Assembly: GCA_035253825.1 (NCBI GenBank)
Contig: DATFBM010000041.1
Location: forward strand, 100,453 to 164,452
Direction: 5' to 3'
DNA: 64,000 bases
From: JACCTH01 sp035253825
GTDB taxonomy: Bacteria > Actinomycetota > Acidimicrobiia > Spongiisociales > ZC4RG35
The notes below the pieces were generated by a model. The model was not told where the DNA came from. It made no database searches and saw nothing but the letters and a program-made list of their open reading frames with translations. Position 1 is the stretch's first letter, and the number at the start of each line of letters is the position of its first letter. Made by a program: the position numbers and the translations under genes. This document shows, one piece after another, positions 1-8,018 of the stretch.

Positions 1-486
1 GGGCGCAAGCGATTGCCGATGATCAAAGCGCTCGTCGAGACCGAGATCCCGGTAATGGGTCATATTGGGCTCACCCCGCAATCGGTCCACGCCATGGGGG
101 GCTATCGGGTGCAGGGCAAAATGGTCGAGGACGCGCGCGATCTCATCAAGGACAGTCAGGCTCTCGACCAAGCCGGAATCTTCGCTCTGGTGCTGGAGGG
201 GATACCAAGTGCGGTGGCCGACATCATCACCAAGGAGATCTCTGTCCCCACAATCGGCATCGGCGCCGGTCCGGGGACCGATGGGCAGGTGCTTGTTTTC
301 CACGACGTCCTTGGGCTCTCTTACGGTCGCAGCCCCAAGTTCGTGCGTCGCTTCGCCGACCTCCACGTCGCAGCCGTAGCCGGGATCGACGCCTTCCGGC
401 GGGCAGTGGAGAACGGAAGCTTCCCCAACGAGGACGAGAGCTACCACCTCTCCGACGAAGTCGCCCAAGCCTTGCGCGATCTATGA
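1..486 (+). CDS. panB: 3-methyl-2-oxobutanoate hydroxymethyltransferase, 3' part
   Basis: C-terminal part of PanB, the cytoplasmic enzyme that adds a hydroxymethyl group from methylene-tetrahydrofolate to alpha-ketoisovalerate, giving ketopantoate for pantothenate and CoA. The frame is open at the left edge, so the true start is outside the window. Seen: the family stretch PVMGHIGLTPQSVH, then LVLEGIPSAVA (containing the conserved Glu) and TIGIGAGPGTDGQVLV, in the usual order. The stop TGA at 484-486 overlaps the ATG of the next gene, so the two are probably translationally coupled. Identification is secure; only length and start are unknown. Confidence 0.95.
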   Translation, partial: GRKRLPMIKALVETEIPVMGHIGLTPQSVHAMGGYRVQGKMVEDARDLIKDSQALDQAGIFALVLEGIPSAVADIITKEISVPTIGIGAGPGTDGQVLVFHDVLGLSYGRSPKFVRRFADLHVAAVAGIDAFRRAVENGSFPNEDESYHLSDEVAQALRDL

Positions 487-1049
487 CGACCCGGGGCCGG
501 AACCGTTGTCCAGCAACGGTTCCGGCCCGCAGAGTCGCTCGATATCTAGCTTTGGCAGTAGTTGTCGTCGCCTGCTCCTCGGCGCCGGCGACTGAAGGGG
601 CGAATGCCACCACGACTGCTACCTCGTCAGTACCCCCGACGTCGGATCGTCCGATCCCGACGACGACCTTTGCTCGGGGCGATCTCACCGATTGGGAATC
701 GACTGAAGTTCTCATTGGCGACCTCTCCCTCCTCGTCGCCCTTGCCGACGAGGAAACGGAGCGCCAGCAGGGCCTGACCGGGGTCAGCGACTTGGGCGAC
801 TTCGACGGAATGCTGTTTTCCTGGGAAGAGGAGACAACGACGGGCTTTTGGATGAAGGACACCCCTATTGCCCTCGATCTGTTCTTTTTCAACGGCGAAG
901 GAGAGCTGATAGATCAGACGTCGCTCGAACCCTGCTCAGCTGAGCCGTGCCCGGTTTTCGTCGCCGACGGGCTCTTTCGCTGGGTCCTCGAGGCCCCGGC
1001 GGGAAGCATCGAGTCGGTGGGTAGACTCTCGCTCTCAGAGGCAGGCTGA
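483..1049 (+). CDS. DUF192 family lipoprotein
   Basis: 188-residue protein with an N-terminal hydrophobic stretch (about 20-30) ending in VVAC, a lipobox with Cys31, then a Thr/Ser-rich linker and a DUF192 domain from about residue 75. DUF192 hallmarks are visible: ERQQGLTGV, then GMLFSW, then FWMKDTPIALDLFF. Family members are small extracytoplasmic proteins of unknown biochemical role. Its ATG overlaps the panB stop (ATGA). The start could also lie a few codons further in. Lipoprotein status is inferred from the lipobox; the domain call is firm. Confidence 0.8.
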   Translation: MTTRGRNRCPATVPARRVARYLALAVVVVACSSAPATEGANATTTATSSVPPTSDRPIPTTTFARGDLTDWESTEVLIGDLSLLVALADEETERQQGLTGVSDLGDFDGMLFSWEEETTTGFWMKDTPIALDLFFFNGEGELIDQTSLEPCSAEPCPVFVADGLFRWVLEAPAGSIESVGRLSLSEAG

Positions 1050-1131
1050 CTGCTTCACACACCCTGCTCCGCCAACTCCCGTATAGGCAGATCGGAGCCT
1101 TCCGCAAGCCGGATGTCCACAGGAGGAAAAT

Positions 1132-1428
1132 ATGCGCACCTACGAGGTGATGACTATCCATCGCCCCGATTTGGGTGAGGATGACGTTGAGAGCCGGGTA
1201 GACGGCATCGCCACCTTCCTCACCGAGCGGGGGGCCACGGTCAGTGGCCGAGACCTTTGGGGCAAACGACGGTTTGCCTACGAAATCGACCACCTTCACG
1301 ACGGTTACTACTCGGTTCTGACTTTCCAGGCCGAGCCGCCGGCGATCAACGATCTCCATCGAATGCTCTCGCTCCAAGACGAAGTGATCCGGCACAAGAT
1401 CATCCAGCCGGCCGGGGTCAAGCAGTGA
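1132..1428 (+). CDS. rpsF: 30S ribosomal protein bS6
   Basis: 98-residue S6 protein (MRTYEVMTIHRPDL start, typical length), which binds the central domain of 16S rRNA together with S18. An AGGAGG Shine-Dalgarno sits a few bases upstream of the ATG. It opens the conserved bacterial order rpsF-ssb-rpsR-rplI-dnaB, all on the plus strand with short gaps. The N-terminal beta strand and GRDLWGKRRFAYEI core are clear. Confidence 0.97.
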   Translation: MRTYEVMTIHRPDLGEDDVESRVDGIATFLTERGATVSGRDLWGKRRFAYEIDHLHDGYYSVLTFQAEPPAINDLHRMLSLQDEVIRHKIIQPAGVKQ

Positions 1429-1492
1429 ACGAGGGCCTTGATTTGTCCCTCCCGACCTCCATAGTCGGGTTATCGATCCAAGGAGGAATTCG

Positions 1493-1939
1493 ATGTCGCT
1501 GAACAACGTTGTCCTGGTGGGGAATCTGGTGGAGGACCCCGAGATGCGGTTCACGCCCTCGGGGGTGCCGATGGTCAAGATCCGCCTGGCCGTCAATCGT
1601 CGCTGGCGAGATCAAAACAACGAATGGCAGGAGGAGACCAGCTTCTTTGGGGGCACCGTCTGGCGCGAGCACGCCGAGAACGTCTCCGAGTCGCTCCAGA
1701 AAGGCGCTCGGGTGATAGTCACCGGTCGTCTCGAGCAGCGCTCGTGGGAGACCGAGCAGGGCGAGAAGCGGTCGGTAGTCGAGCTGCAGATCGACGAAAT
1801 CGGTCCCAGCCTGCGGTGGGCAACCGCCACCGTCAACAAGACCGCTAAATCCGGCGGGGAATTCGCCCCGCAGGGGAGCTCCGTCCCGCCAGGACCTGTC
1901 GCCCGTGACGACTACGGCCCCGACGAGGCCCCGTTTTAG
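1493..1939 (+). CDS. ssb: single-stranded DNA-binding protein
   Basis: 148-residue SSB with an N-terminal OB fold (about 1-105; NNVVLVGNLVEDPEMRFTPSG start), a short flexible linker and the acidic tip DEAPF, equivalent to the DDIPF tail that recruits replication and repair partners. Preceded by a strong AAGGAGGA Shine-Dalgarno. Between rpsF and rpsR, where it is normally co-expressed with the S6/S18 pair. The linker is short compared with proteobacterial SSB. Confidence 0.97.
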   Translation: MSLNNVVLVGNLVEDPEMRFTPSGVPMVKIRLAVNRRWRDQNNEWQEETSFFGGTVWREHAENVSESLQKGARVIVTGRLEQRSWETEQGEKRSVVELQIDEIGPSLRWATATVNKTAKSGGEFAPQGSSVPPGPVARDDYGPDEAPF

Positions 1940-1963
1940 TTCGGACTTGAAAGGAAACACGTA

Positions 1964-2236
1964 ATGGCTCGGGCCACGAACCTCGATCGCAAACAAAAGA
2001 AGCGCCGGCCGGAAGGTCAGTTCCGGCGGATGAAGAAGAAGATCTGTTACTTCTGCCAGGAGAAAGTCGACTACGTCGACTGGAAGGACGTATCGCTCTT
2101 GCGCAAGTACCTCTCGGATCGGGCCAAGATCCGCTCCCGTCGGGTCAACGGCAATTGCCCTCGCCACCAGCGAGAGGTAGCCGTTGCCATCAAGAACGCC
2201 CGGGAGATGGCCTTGCTCGGATATATGGGTCGCTGA
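1964..2236 (+). CDS. rpsR: 30S ribosomal protein bS18, zinc-binding form
   Basis: 90-residue S18, the partner of S6 on the 30S platform. It keeps four potential zinc ligands, Cys28, Cys31, Cys65 and His68 (CYFC and CPRH), so it is the C+ (zinc-ribbon) paralogue type. Many bacteria also carry a C- version for zinc starvation; none is in this window. AAAGGA lies upstream of the ATG. Its stop TGA shares a base with the rplI start (TGATG). Confidence 0.96.
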   Translation: MARATNLDRKQKKRRPEGQFRRMKKKICYFCQEKVDYVDWKDVSLLRKYLSDRAKIRSRRVNGNCPRHQREVAVAIKNAREMALLGYMGR

Positions 2237-2682
2237 TGAAGCTGGTGCTCAACGCCGATGTCAGCACGCTGGGTGAGCGCGGAGATGTCGTCGAGGTGTC
2301 CGACGGCTATGCCCGCAACTACCTCCTTCCGAACAAGCTTGCCACCAAGGCCACGCCGGCGTCCATTGCCGCCGCGGAGCAGGCGGCCGCGGCCCGGGGA
2401 GCGGCCGAAAGAAAACTGCGCCAAGAAGCGGAGGATCTTGCTTCTCAGCTGGGCGGCACCCGAGTGGTGCTGGCGGCGCAGGCGGGTGATGAAGGCCGTC
2501 TTTATGGATCGGTGGGGATCGCCGACGTCGTCGAAGGGATTCGCAAATTCACCGGTCTTCAAATCGAGCGAAAGCACGTCGAACTGGCCGAGCCGATCAA
2601 AGCAATCGGACTTCACGAGATCACCGTCCGCTTCCATCCCGAGATCGCGGTACCGGTGACCATCGACGTCATTCCGGCCTGA
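2236..2682 (+). CDS. rplI: 50S ribosomal protein bL9
   Basis: 148-residue L9 with the diagnostic MKLVLNADVSTLGERGDVVEVSDGY-type N-terminal domain, a long central helix (about 42-75, Ala/Glu-rich) and a C-terminal RNA-binding domain. I chose the ATG at 2236, which overlaps the rpsR stop, rather than an upstream in-frame start that would add 27 unrelated residues; L9 always begins at this point. Confidence 0.96.
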   Translation: MKLVLNADVSTLGERGDVVEVSDGYARNYLLPNKLATKATPASIAAAEQAAAARGAAERKLRQEAEDLASQLGGTRVVLAAQAGDEGRLYGSVGIADVVEGIRKFTGLQIERKHVELAEPIKAIGLHEITVRFHPEIAVPVTIDVIPA

Positions 2683-2786
2683 ATCGGTGGATATCTCCGT
2701 GGAAAGGTATGTGGATTTGCGAGAGCGGTAAATCTCGCTCTTGAAGTAGCGATTTCTGTCACAGTCGCCTGCCAGATTGCGAGGCG

Positions 2787-4130
2787 ATGACGACGCTGAC
2801 AGAGCGCCCCCGGGCTGCAACTCGGGTTCCTCCCCACTCGCGCGAGGCCGAGGTGTCGGTCCTTGGTGGGATTCTGCTTTCGTCGGAAGCGGCGCACGAC
2901 GTGATGGACGTGCTCGTTCCAGAGGATTTCTACGTCCCTGCCCATCAATCGATCTTCGAGGCGATTCTCGCCCTCTACAACAGCAACGAGCCGCTCGATG
3001 CGGTGACCGTCTCTGAGGAGTTGCGTCGACGCGAGTACCTCGACAAGGTCGGCGGCATCGGCTATCTCACCGGCCTCATCGACATGGTGCCGGGAGTGTC
3101 GAATATCGGCTATTACGCCGCCATCGTCGAAGAGCACGGATTGCGGCGGTCATTGATCAAGGCCGGCTCGGTGGTGTCAGAGCTCGCCTTTCACACCGAA
3201 GACGAGATCGCGACTGTCCTCGATCGGGCAGAACAGCACGTCTTCTCGGTGGCGGAGAAGCGTGCGGCCAAAGGCATGGTGTTCATTGGCCCTCTTTTCG
3301 GCGAGGTGTTGGGGAAGGTCTCTGAGCTCGACGGGTCCGACCCTGTCACTGGATTGGCAACCGGGTTCCGCGATCTCGACAAGCTGGTGGGGGGCTTTCA
3401 TCCGGCGAATTTCGTCGTCGTCGCCGCCCGCCCCAGCATGGGCAAAAGCACTCTGGCGCTCAATATGGCCAGCAATGTCGCCATGAAGGGAAAGACGGTG
3501 GCGATCTTCAGCCTGGAAATGTCCAAGGAGGAGATCGTGCAGCGCATGCTGTGCTCGGTCGGCGGCGTCGACTCCCGCCAGCTCCGCACGGGTGCGCTCG
3601 ACGATCGTGGGTGGGAACGTGTCACCAACGCCGCCAACAAGATGTTCCGCGCCCCCATTTTCGTCGACGACTCCTCCATCGTGAACGTCACCGACATCAG
3701 GGCGAAGTGCCGCCGGGTCGAGAGATCGCACAACCTGGACCTGGTGGTCGTCGACTACCTGCAACTGATGCAGGGAAACTCCCGCGAGAACCGCCAACAA
3801 GAGATCGCAGAGATCTCTCGGGGCTTGAAGAACCTGGCCATCGAACTCGGGGTTCCCATCATCGGGGTGTCGCAGCTCAACCGTTCGTCCGAACAGAGGG
3901 AAGAGAAACGACCCCGCCTTTCCGACCTGAGGGAATCGGGAGCGCTCGAACAGGACGCCGACATCGTCATGTTCATCTATCGCGACGAGTACTACCGCAA
4001 GGACACCGATCAGAAGGGGGTAGCCGAGGTGCACGTGGCAAAACATCGCTCGGGGGAGACGGGCACGGTGAAGATGACATTCCAGGCCAACTACACGCGC
4101 TTCACCGACATCGGCCGCGACCTCGGCTGA
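2787..4130 (+). CDS. dnaB: replicative DNA helicase DnaB
   Basis: 447-residue hexameric fork helicase. N-terminal helical domain to about residue 150, linker, then a RecA-like ATPase with Walker A ARPSMGKS (214-221) and Walker B VVVDYLQL. No intein is present. It follows rplI after a 104-bp gap holding a weak 6-bp hairpin (2719-2738), so it may have its own promoter while remaining in the rpsF cluster order. GCGAGGCG just before the ATG is a modest Shine-Dalgarno. A strong terminator follows the gene. Confidence 0.97.
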   Translation: MTTLTERPRAATRVPPHSREAEVSVLGGILLSSEAAHDVMDVLVPEDFYVPAHQSIFEAILALYNSNEPLDAVTVSEELRRREYLDKVGGIGYLTGLIDMVPGVSNIGYYAAIVEEHGLRRSLIKAGSVVSELAFHTEDEIATVLDRAEQHVFSVAEKRAAKGMVFIGPLFGEVLGKVSELDGSDPVTGLATGFRDLDKLVGGFHPANFVVVAARPSMGKSTLALNMASNVAMKGKTVAIFSLEMSKEEIVQRMLCSVGGVDSRQLRTGALDDRGWERVTNAANKMFRAPIFVDDSSIVNVTDIRAKCRRVERSHNLDLVVVDYLQLMQGNSRENRQQEIAEISRGLKNLAIELGVPIIGVSQLNRSSEQREEKRPRLSDLRESGALEQDADIVMFIYRDEYYRKDTDQKGVAEVHVAKHRSGETGTVKMTFQANYTRFTDIGRDLG

Positions 4131-4168
4131 ATCCCCGCATGGGGCGGGGCTGTTTAGCGAGGGAAATG

Positions 4169-4202
4169 AAAAGCGGCCCGTCGTTGTGGCGGAGCCGCTT
4201 TT
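4169..4202 (+). terminator. rho-independent-type terminator after dnaB
   Basis: Perfect 9-bp inverted repeat AAAAGCGGC ... GCCGCTTTT with a 16-nt loop, starting 39 bp after the dnaB stop and ending in a T run on the plus strand. It closes the rpsF-ssb-rpsR-rplI-dnaB block. I see no gene in the remaining 4203-4356. Confidence 0.75.
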
Positions 4203-4356
4203 CGGTCCCTGGCTCCGTCCGATGGAGGATTGGAAGATTCTCTTGGAGGGGGAGAGTCTCGGTCTTCGCCAGGAGATTCAGTTGTCTTCTTGTTTATCGG
4301 CGATGGCGTTGATCGATAGAGAATCAGAAGTACTCAACACCTAAGAACTAGTCCGC

Positions 4357-4384
4357 TTGCCTCTGTTGGTGGGCCGGTTAAGTT
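4357..4384 (+). promoter_or_regulatory. predicted leaderless promoter of MBL hydrolase
   Basis: TTGCCT at 4357-4362, 16-bp spacer, then TAAGTT at 4379-4384. The -10-like box ends 7 nt before the ATG at 4392 and there is no Shine-Dalgarno, so transcription probably starts at or next to the start codon. Confidence 0.45.
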
Positions 4385-4391
4385 CGGGCCC

Positions 4392-5195
4392 ATGACGTGG
4401 CGCCAACTCTCGGACGGCATCTTCGTCCGTCGATACGACCATCCCTTCGATCACAACGTCGGATTGGTCCTCGGGGCGGAGCAAGCCCTGGTCATCGACT
4501 CCCGGACCAATCCTCGGGAAGCCGACGAGTTGCTAGGCGAGTTGCGCTCGGTGACAAAGCAGCCGATCGGATGGCTCTTCAACACCCATCATCACTGGGA
4601 CCACACCTTTGGCAACCAGGTTTTCACCAACACTCGTATCTGGGGCCATCGACGTTGCGCCGAAACCCTGATCGAATCAGGCGAGGCCACCAAGAAGGAA
4701 ATCAGCGAGGCCTATCCCGGCGAGGAATCCTATCGAGAGGTGGTCATCACGCCGCCCACCGAGGTATTCGAAGAAAGCGCCACCATCGATCTCGGCAACC
4801 GGACGGTGCACCTCGTGTACTACGGGCGTGGGCACACCGACAACGACGCCGTGCTCCACGTTGGGGAAGTCACCTTTGCGGGCGATCTGACCGAAGAGGG
4901 GAGCCCCCCCTCATTCGGTGATTCATTTCCGATCGCCTGGGTGGAAACGCTCGGGCGTCTCGCTGAGGCTGCCAACGAAGTGATCGTCCCCGGCCACGGC
5001 GCACCCGTCGATTCGGAGCACTTGGTGGTGGCGCGCTTCGACCTCGCCTGGGTTGCCCGAGCGGCTCGGGACGGCAGGGAGGCCGGGCTGGCCGTAGAGG
5101 AGATCGATTTGAGCGACTCTCCGTATCCCGAGGAGCCGGCCCGGGAGGCGCTGGCCCGCGCTTACTCCGAACTCGACTCGAAGTTCTCCCAATAG
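4392..5195 (+). CDS. MBL-fold metallo-hydrolase
   Basis: 267-residue metallo-beta-lactamase fold protein. The zinc motif HxHxDH is present as THHHWDH (His66, His68, Asp70, His71); a third-ligand His lies in the YGRGHTDNDAV region and an Asp in TFAGDLTEEG, and VIVPGHGAPV gives the last His. Substrate unknown; the family includes thioesterases, glyoxalase II and lactonases. Starts immediately after a -10-like box (leaderless). Its last 34 bases overlap convergently with dcd. Confidence 0.85.
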   Translation: MTWRQLSDGIFVRRYDHPFDHNVGLVLGAEQALVIDSRTNPREADELLGELRSVTKQPIGWLFNTHHHWDHTFGNQVFTNTRIWGHRRCAETLIESGEATKKEISEAYPGEESYREVVITPPTEVFEESATIDLGNRTVHLVYYGRGHTDNDAVLHVGEVTFAGDLTEEGSPPSFGDSFPIAWVETLGRLAEAANEVIVPGHGAPVDSEHLVVARFDLAWVARAARDGREAGLAVEEIDLSDSPYPEEPAREALARAYSELDSKFSQ

Positions 5196-5737
5196 CGCGA
5201 GGGCGTCGGGCCGACCTGTTCGAGGTACTTCGACTGCAGTCCAGCGGTCCCATACGGGGAGCGCGCCGCTGTCGAGAGTCGAAAAAAACTGATCTGCCCG
5301 ATCTTCATCCCTGAATAGAGGGTTATCGGGAGGTTGGCCACGTTCGACAGTTCCAGCGTCAGATAGCCCCGATAGCCAGCATCGACGAAGCCGGCTGTGC
5401 TGTGAATCAACAGTCCGAGACGTCCCAGGGAGCTCTTGCCTTCAAGTCTCCCGACCAGATCGTTGGGAAGCTGCACCCGCTCGATGGTGGTGCCGAGAAC
5501 GAATTCGCCCGGATGGAGGATGAAGGGCTCGTCTCCTTCCGTGGCAACCAGCTCGGTGAGGTCTTCCATCGGCTGGCGGACGTCGATGTACGGGTATCGG
5601 CTGTTGTTGAAGACTCGAAATTGATTCCCAACCCGGAGATCGACCGATGAGGGTTGAATGGCGTTAGCACCGAGTGGCTCGATCACTAGCCGACCCGAAG
5701 CGATTTCTTTCTCCAGATCGATGTCGGAAAGGATCAT
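5162..5737 (-). CDS. dcd: dCTP deaminase, probably bifunctional dUMP-forming type
   Basis: 191-residue Dcd. The segment GKSSLGRLGLLIHSTAGFVD, with an Ala-Gly-Phe turn, matches the actinobacterial/archaeal bifunctional form that deaminates dCTP and hydrolyses it to dUMP plus PPi; the monofunctional proteobacterial form differs here. The N-terminus MILSDIDLEKEI is canonical, so the start is firm. The ATG lies only 2 nt downstream of the tRNA-Gly 3' end on the same strand, leaving no room for a separate leader. Convergent overlap with the MBL gene. Confidence 0.94.
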   Translation of the reverse strand: MILSDIDLEKEIASGRLVIEPLGANAIQPSSVDLRVGNQFRVFNNSRYPYIDVRQPMEDLTELVATEGDEPFILHPGEFVLGTTIERVQLPNDLVGRLEGKSSLGRLGLLIHSTAGFVDAGYRGYLTLELSNVANLPITLYSGMKIGQISFFRLSTAARSPYGTAGLQSKYLEQVGPTPSRYWENFESSSE

Positions 5738-5739
5738 TG

Positions 5740-5810
5740 AGCGGATGAGGGGAATCGAACCCCCACTTCAGGCTTGGGAAGCCCGTGTTCTGCCGTTGAA
5801 CTACATCCGC
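5740..5810 (-). tRNA. tRNA-Gly(CCC)
   Basis: 71-nt cloverleaf on the minus strand: 7-bp acceptor GCGGATG/CATCCGC, 4-bp D stem, anticodon stem CGGGC/GCCTG with loop TTCCCAA (anticodon CCC), variable AAGT, T arm GGGGG-TTCGATT-CCCCT, discriminator T. The 3' CCA is not encoded. Processing of the 3' end would release the dcd mRNA almost at its start codon. Confidence 0.95.
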
Positions 5811-5840
5811 GGGGGTCAGGAGGTTACCAATTCATTCTTG

Positions 5841-5877
5841 CGTAGAAATGGCTGCATTTTTTGCGGCCATCTCTACG
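5841..5877. other. imperfect hairpin at the 3' end of a membrane gene
   Basis: CGTAGA/TCTACG (6 bp), one mismatch, ATGGC/GCCAT (5 bp), one mismatch, GC/GC around a T6 loop. It contains the stop codon of the upstream minus-strand gene (5873-5875) and separates it from tRNA-Gly. No clear U tract follows on the minus strand, so it may be a processing or stability element rather than a simple terminator. Confidence 0.5.
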
Positions 5878-6097
5878 CCAGAAGCGAGCTCAGACCCCAG
5901 ATCGTCATCAGGACTCCCACCACGAGCAGAAATCGGACCCGGCCGGGCCGATAGGTGCCCGACACCCCGGCCGGGGTTCCCCCTGCTCGATGCTTGCGCC
6001 AGGCCAACAGGTTTCCGACGATCAAGGCCAGACCCAATCCGGTGACCATCTCGGCCACCAAGCTGTCGAGTCCGAGAATGTCTCTCACCGGGTTCAA
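5873..6097 (-). CDS. small membrane protein, two TM segments
   Basis: Up to 74 residues with two hydrophobic helices (about 18-34 and 56-73) joined by a basic, Gly/Pro-rich loop (WRKHRAGGTP, RPGRVRF), suggesting a cytoplasmic loop. I do not recognise the family. The TTG at 6097 sits inside a perfect palindrome; a GTG at about 6088 is an alternative start. It reads toward tRNA-Gly and dcd and diverges from phzF. Judged real from the coherent membrane topology. Confidence 0.55.
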   Translation of the reverse strand: MNPVRDILGLDSLVAEMVTGLGLALIVGNLLAWRKHRAGGTPAGVSGTYRPGRVRFLLVVGVLMTIWGLSSLLA

Positions 6098-6104
6098 TTG
6101 AACC
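6091..6104. promoter_or_regulatory. 14-bp perfect palindrome between divergent genes
   Basis: GGTTCAATTGAACC, perfectly self-complementary, lies between the divergent small membrane gene and phzF. It could be an operator for a dimeric regulator; the possible TTG start of the membrane gene falls inside it. Confidence 0.4.
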
Positions 6105-6128
6105 GTACCGGCCTGGTAAAACCAACCC

Positions 6129-6908
6129 GTGCCCCGTCACTGCTACGTTCTCCGAGTCTTCACCCGCCAAGGCGAAGGTGGCAATTCCTTGGGCGTGGTG
6201 ACGGACATCCTCGGCCTCGATGACGACAAGATGCAGCGCATCGCCACCGAGCTCGGATTTTCGGAGACCGTCTTCCTCCGCTGGTTCGACGAGCCCCGGC
6301 CCTACGCTCGAATTTTCACCCCAAGCAGCGAGCTGCCCTTTGCCGGACACCCCTTGGTCGGGGCCGCCTGGCTTTTGCTGAATCTCGGACCACAGGATCC
6401 GGGGGCGATCGAGTGCCCAGTCGGCCCCGTTGACATCTCGTCGGCGGGCGATACCACTTGGATCAGAGCCGCAGGAGGCCAACCGGTGAGCACGGTGGAG
6501 GCTGGGCTCGGCGGATGGGTGAATGCAAAGGAGACGGTGGTGGTTGAGATGCCACTCCGCTACCTGTTGGTGGAAGTAGAGACTCCCGCCGAGGTGAGCG
6601 CGGCCTCAGTGCCGACTGACGCCGCCGGTTTCGACTCCATATACCTGTGGGCTCGGTCGGAACCCGGCAGAGTGAGGGCTCGGTTCTTCATCCCCGGCGC
6701 CGGGATTCCCGAGGACCCCGCCACCGGTAGCGCGGCGGTGGCGCTCGCTTCCTACCTTCGCAGCCAGGGAAGAGCCGAGGGCGAGCTCGTCATTGAGCAG
6801 GGTGCCGAAATGGGCCACCCGTCACTCATCCAGTTGCGTTGGGACCCCGCCCATACCCATATCGGTGGCGAGGTGCAAAAGGACGAGGTTCGGTTTCTCA
6901 GCATTTGA
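6129..6908 (+). CDS. PhzF-family isomerase/epimerase-like protein
   Basis: 259-residue PhzF fold protein (diaminopimelate-epimerase-like double barrel). Family landmarks: GNSLGVV near residue 20, catalytic-type Glu46 in FSETVFL, FTPSSELPFAGHPLVG, and DPATGSAAVALASYL near the C-terminus. PhzF itself isomerises a phenazine precursor, but most chromosomal members have no known substrate, and no phenazine genes are nearby. GTG start. Its stop overlaps a TTG start of thrB, indicating coupling. Confidence 0.88.
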   Translation: MPRHCYVLRVFTRQGEGGNSLGVVTDILGLDDDKMQRIATELGFSETVFLRWFDEPRPYARIFTPSSELPFAGHPLVGAAWLLLNLGPQDPGAIECPVGPVDISSAGDTTWIRAAGGQPVSTVEAGLGGWVNAKETVVVEMPLRYLLVEVETPAEVSAASVPTDAAGFDSIYLWARSEPGRVRARFFIPGAGIPEDPATGSAAVALASYLRSQGRAEGELVIEQGAEMGHPSLIQLRWDPAHTHIGGEVQKDEVRFLSI

Positions 6909-7780
6909 GTAGCTCCTCGCCATACCCTCCGGACGTGGCAGATGCCTCAGCCCCCGCCTCCTCGGCCAATCTCGGGCCGGGCTTCGACGTATTGGCGCTG
7001 GCGCTCGACCTGCGGTGTCGGGTGCGAGCTATTCCCGCGGACCGATGGGAGATCGAGCACATCGGAGCGGAGCGACCGGAAGGCTCAGCAGATGCGGTCT
7101 TGATGGCGGCGCAGCGTGCGGTTGGCATGGAACGTCCCTTGCGGTTGACCGTCGACAACCAGATACCGATCGGCAAGGGCCTCGGATCGTCCGCCGCCGC
7201 CGCCACCGCTGGCGCCGTTGCGGCCTGGCGGGCGCATGGCGAGGAACCGGAAGATCGCCAAGTCTTCGATTTGGTGGCTGCGATGGAAGATCATCCCGAT
7301 AACGCCGCCGCCTCTGTCTACGGAGGTCTCGTGTTGTGTGCGTGCGACGGGTCGGTCCTGCGGCTCCCCTTGCATCCGTCGCTAATACCGCTGGTGGCGG
7401 TCCCAGACTCGACGCTTCCCACCAATGAAGCCCGGGCGGCGTTGCCGGATCGTTTGGAACGAGCGACGGTGGTCCGAACCCTGAGCCGACTGGCGGCTTT
7501 GGTGGGAGGATTGATCAGCGGCGATGAACGACTGTTGGCGGCCTCCGCCGGCGATGAGGTGCACGAGACTCCGCGCAATTCGCTCCGACCTGAGGCTGGA
7601 GAGGCAGTGGCTGCGGCTCGTGCCGCCGGCGCCGCCCATGCATCCTGGTCCGGTTCAGGGCCGGCGGTGGTAGCGTTGGTTGATCCAGCAAACGTTGTGA
7701 GAGTGGCGCGGGCCCTCGAATCAGCCATCGCCGGTGGCAGGGTGCTGGAGTTGAAAGTGGCCGCTACTGGCTACGAGTAA
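6905..7780 (+). CDS. thrB: homoserine kinase
   Basis: 291-residue GHMP kinase. ASSANLGPGFDVLALAL at the N-terminus and the phosphate-binding PIGKGLGSSAAAA (88-100), then EDHPDNAAASVYGG, identify ThrB, which phosphorylates homoserine on the way to threonine. The TTG at 6905 overlaps the phzF stop (TTGA); the longer in-frame reading from 6839 would run inside phzF and adds no conserved sequence. lysC and asd of the same pathway lie 43 kb downstream; thrA/thrC are not in the window. Confidence 0.92.
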   Translation: MSSSSPYPPDVADASAPASSANLGPGFDVLALALDLRCRVRAIPADRWEIEHIGAERPEGSADAVLMAAQRAVGMERPLRLTVDNQIPIGKGLGSSAAAATAGAVAAWRAHGEEPEDRQVFDLVAAMEDHPDNAAASVYGGLVLCACDGSVLRLPLHPSLIPLVAVPDSTLPTNEARAALPDRLERATVVRTLSRLAALVGGLISGDERLLAASAGDEVHETPRNSLRPEAGEAVAAARAAGAAHASWSGSGPAVVALVDPANVVRVARALESAIAGGRVLELKVAATGYE

Positions 7781-7863
7781 CAACCCAGATGCCTGATGTT
7801 TTGACGGGCGGCGCCTGGGGCGGCCAAGCTAGTTCTGTTCTAATCAATCACGTTTGAGGGTCC

Positions 7864-7953
7864 ATGGGTTCATTGATCAAAAAGAGACGCAAGAAGATGT
7901 CCAAGCACAAGTACCGCAAGCGTCTCAAGGCCAATCGCCACAAGAAGAAGTAA
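7864..7953 (+). CDS. small basic ribosomal protein bS22-like (AURKAIP1/COX24 domain)
   Basis: 29-residue, extremely basic protein: MGSLIKKRRKKMSKHKYRKR then LKANRHKKK. The GS-IKKRRK-MSK-K-RK pattern is that of the actinobacterial AURKAIP1/COX24-domain protein, seen in mycobacterial ribosome structures and named bS22. A GAGG lies upstream of the ATG. It stands alone between thrB and a crotonase gene and is easily missed because of its size. The family call rests on recalled mycobacterial sequence; the pattern match is strong. Confidence 0.88.
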   Translation: MGSLIKKRRKKMSKHKYRKRLKANRHKKK

Positions 7954-8018
7954 CGAATCACGACGTTCTCTGGGCTAGTCGGTAGGCGAGGCCGCCCTCC
8001 GTACGCTGGGCCTCCATC

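Noticed and set aside
227..1596. Long minus-strand frames opposite panB, the DUF192 gene, rpsF and ssb
   Set aside because: Arg/Ser-rich low-complexity translations opposite well-identified genes, typical GC-driven shadows.
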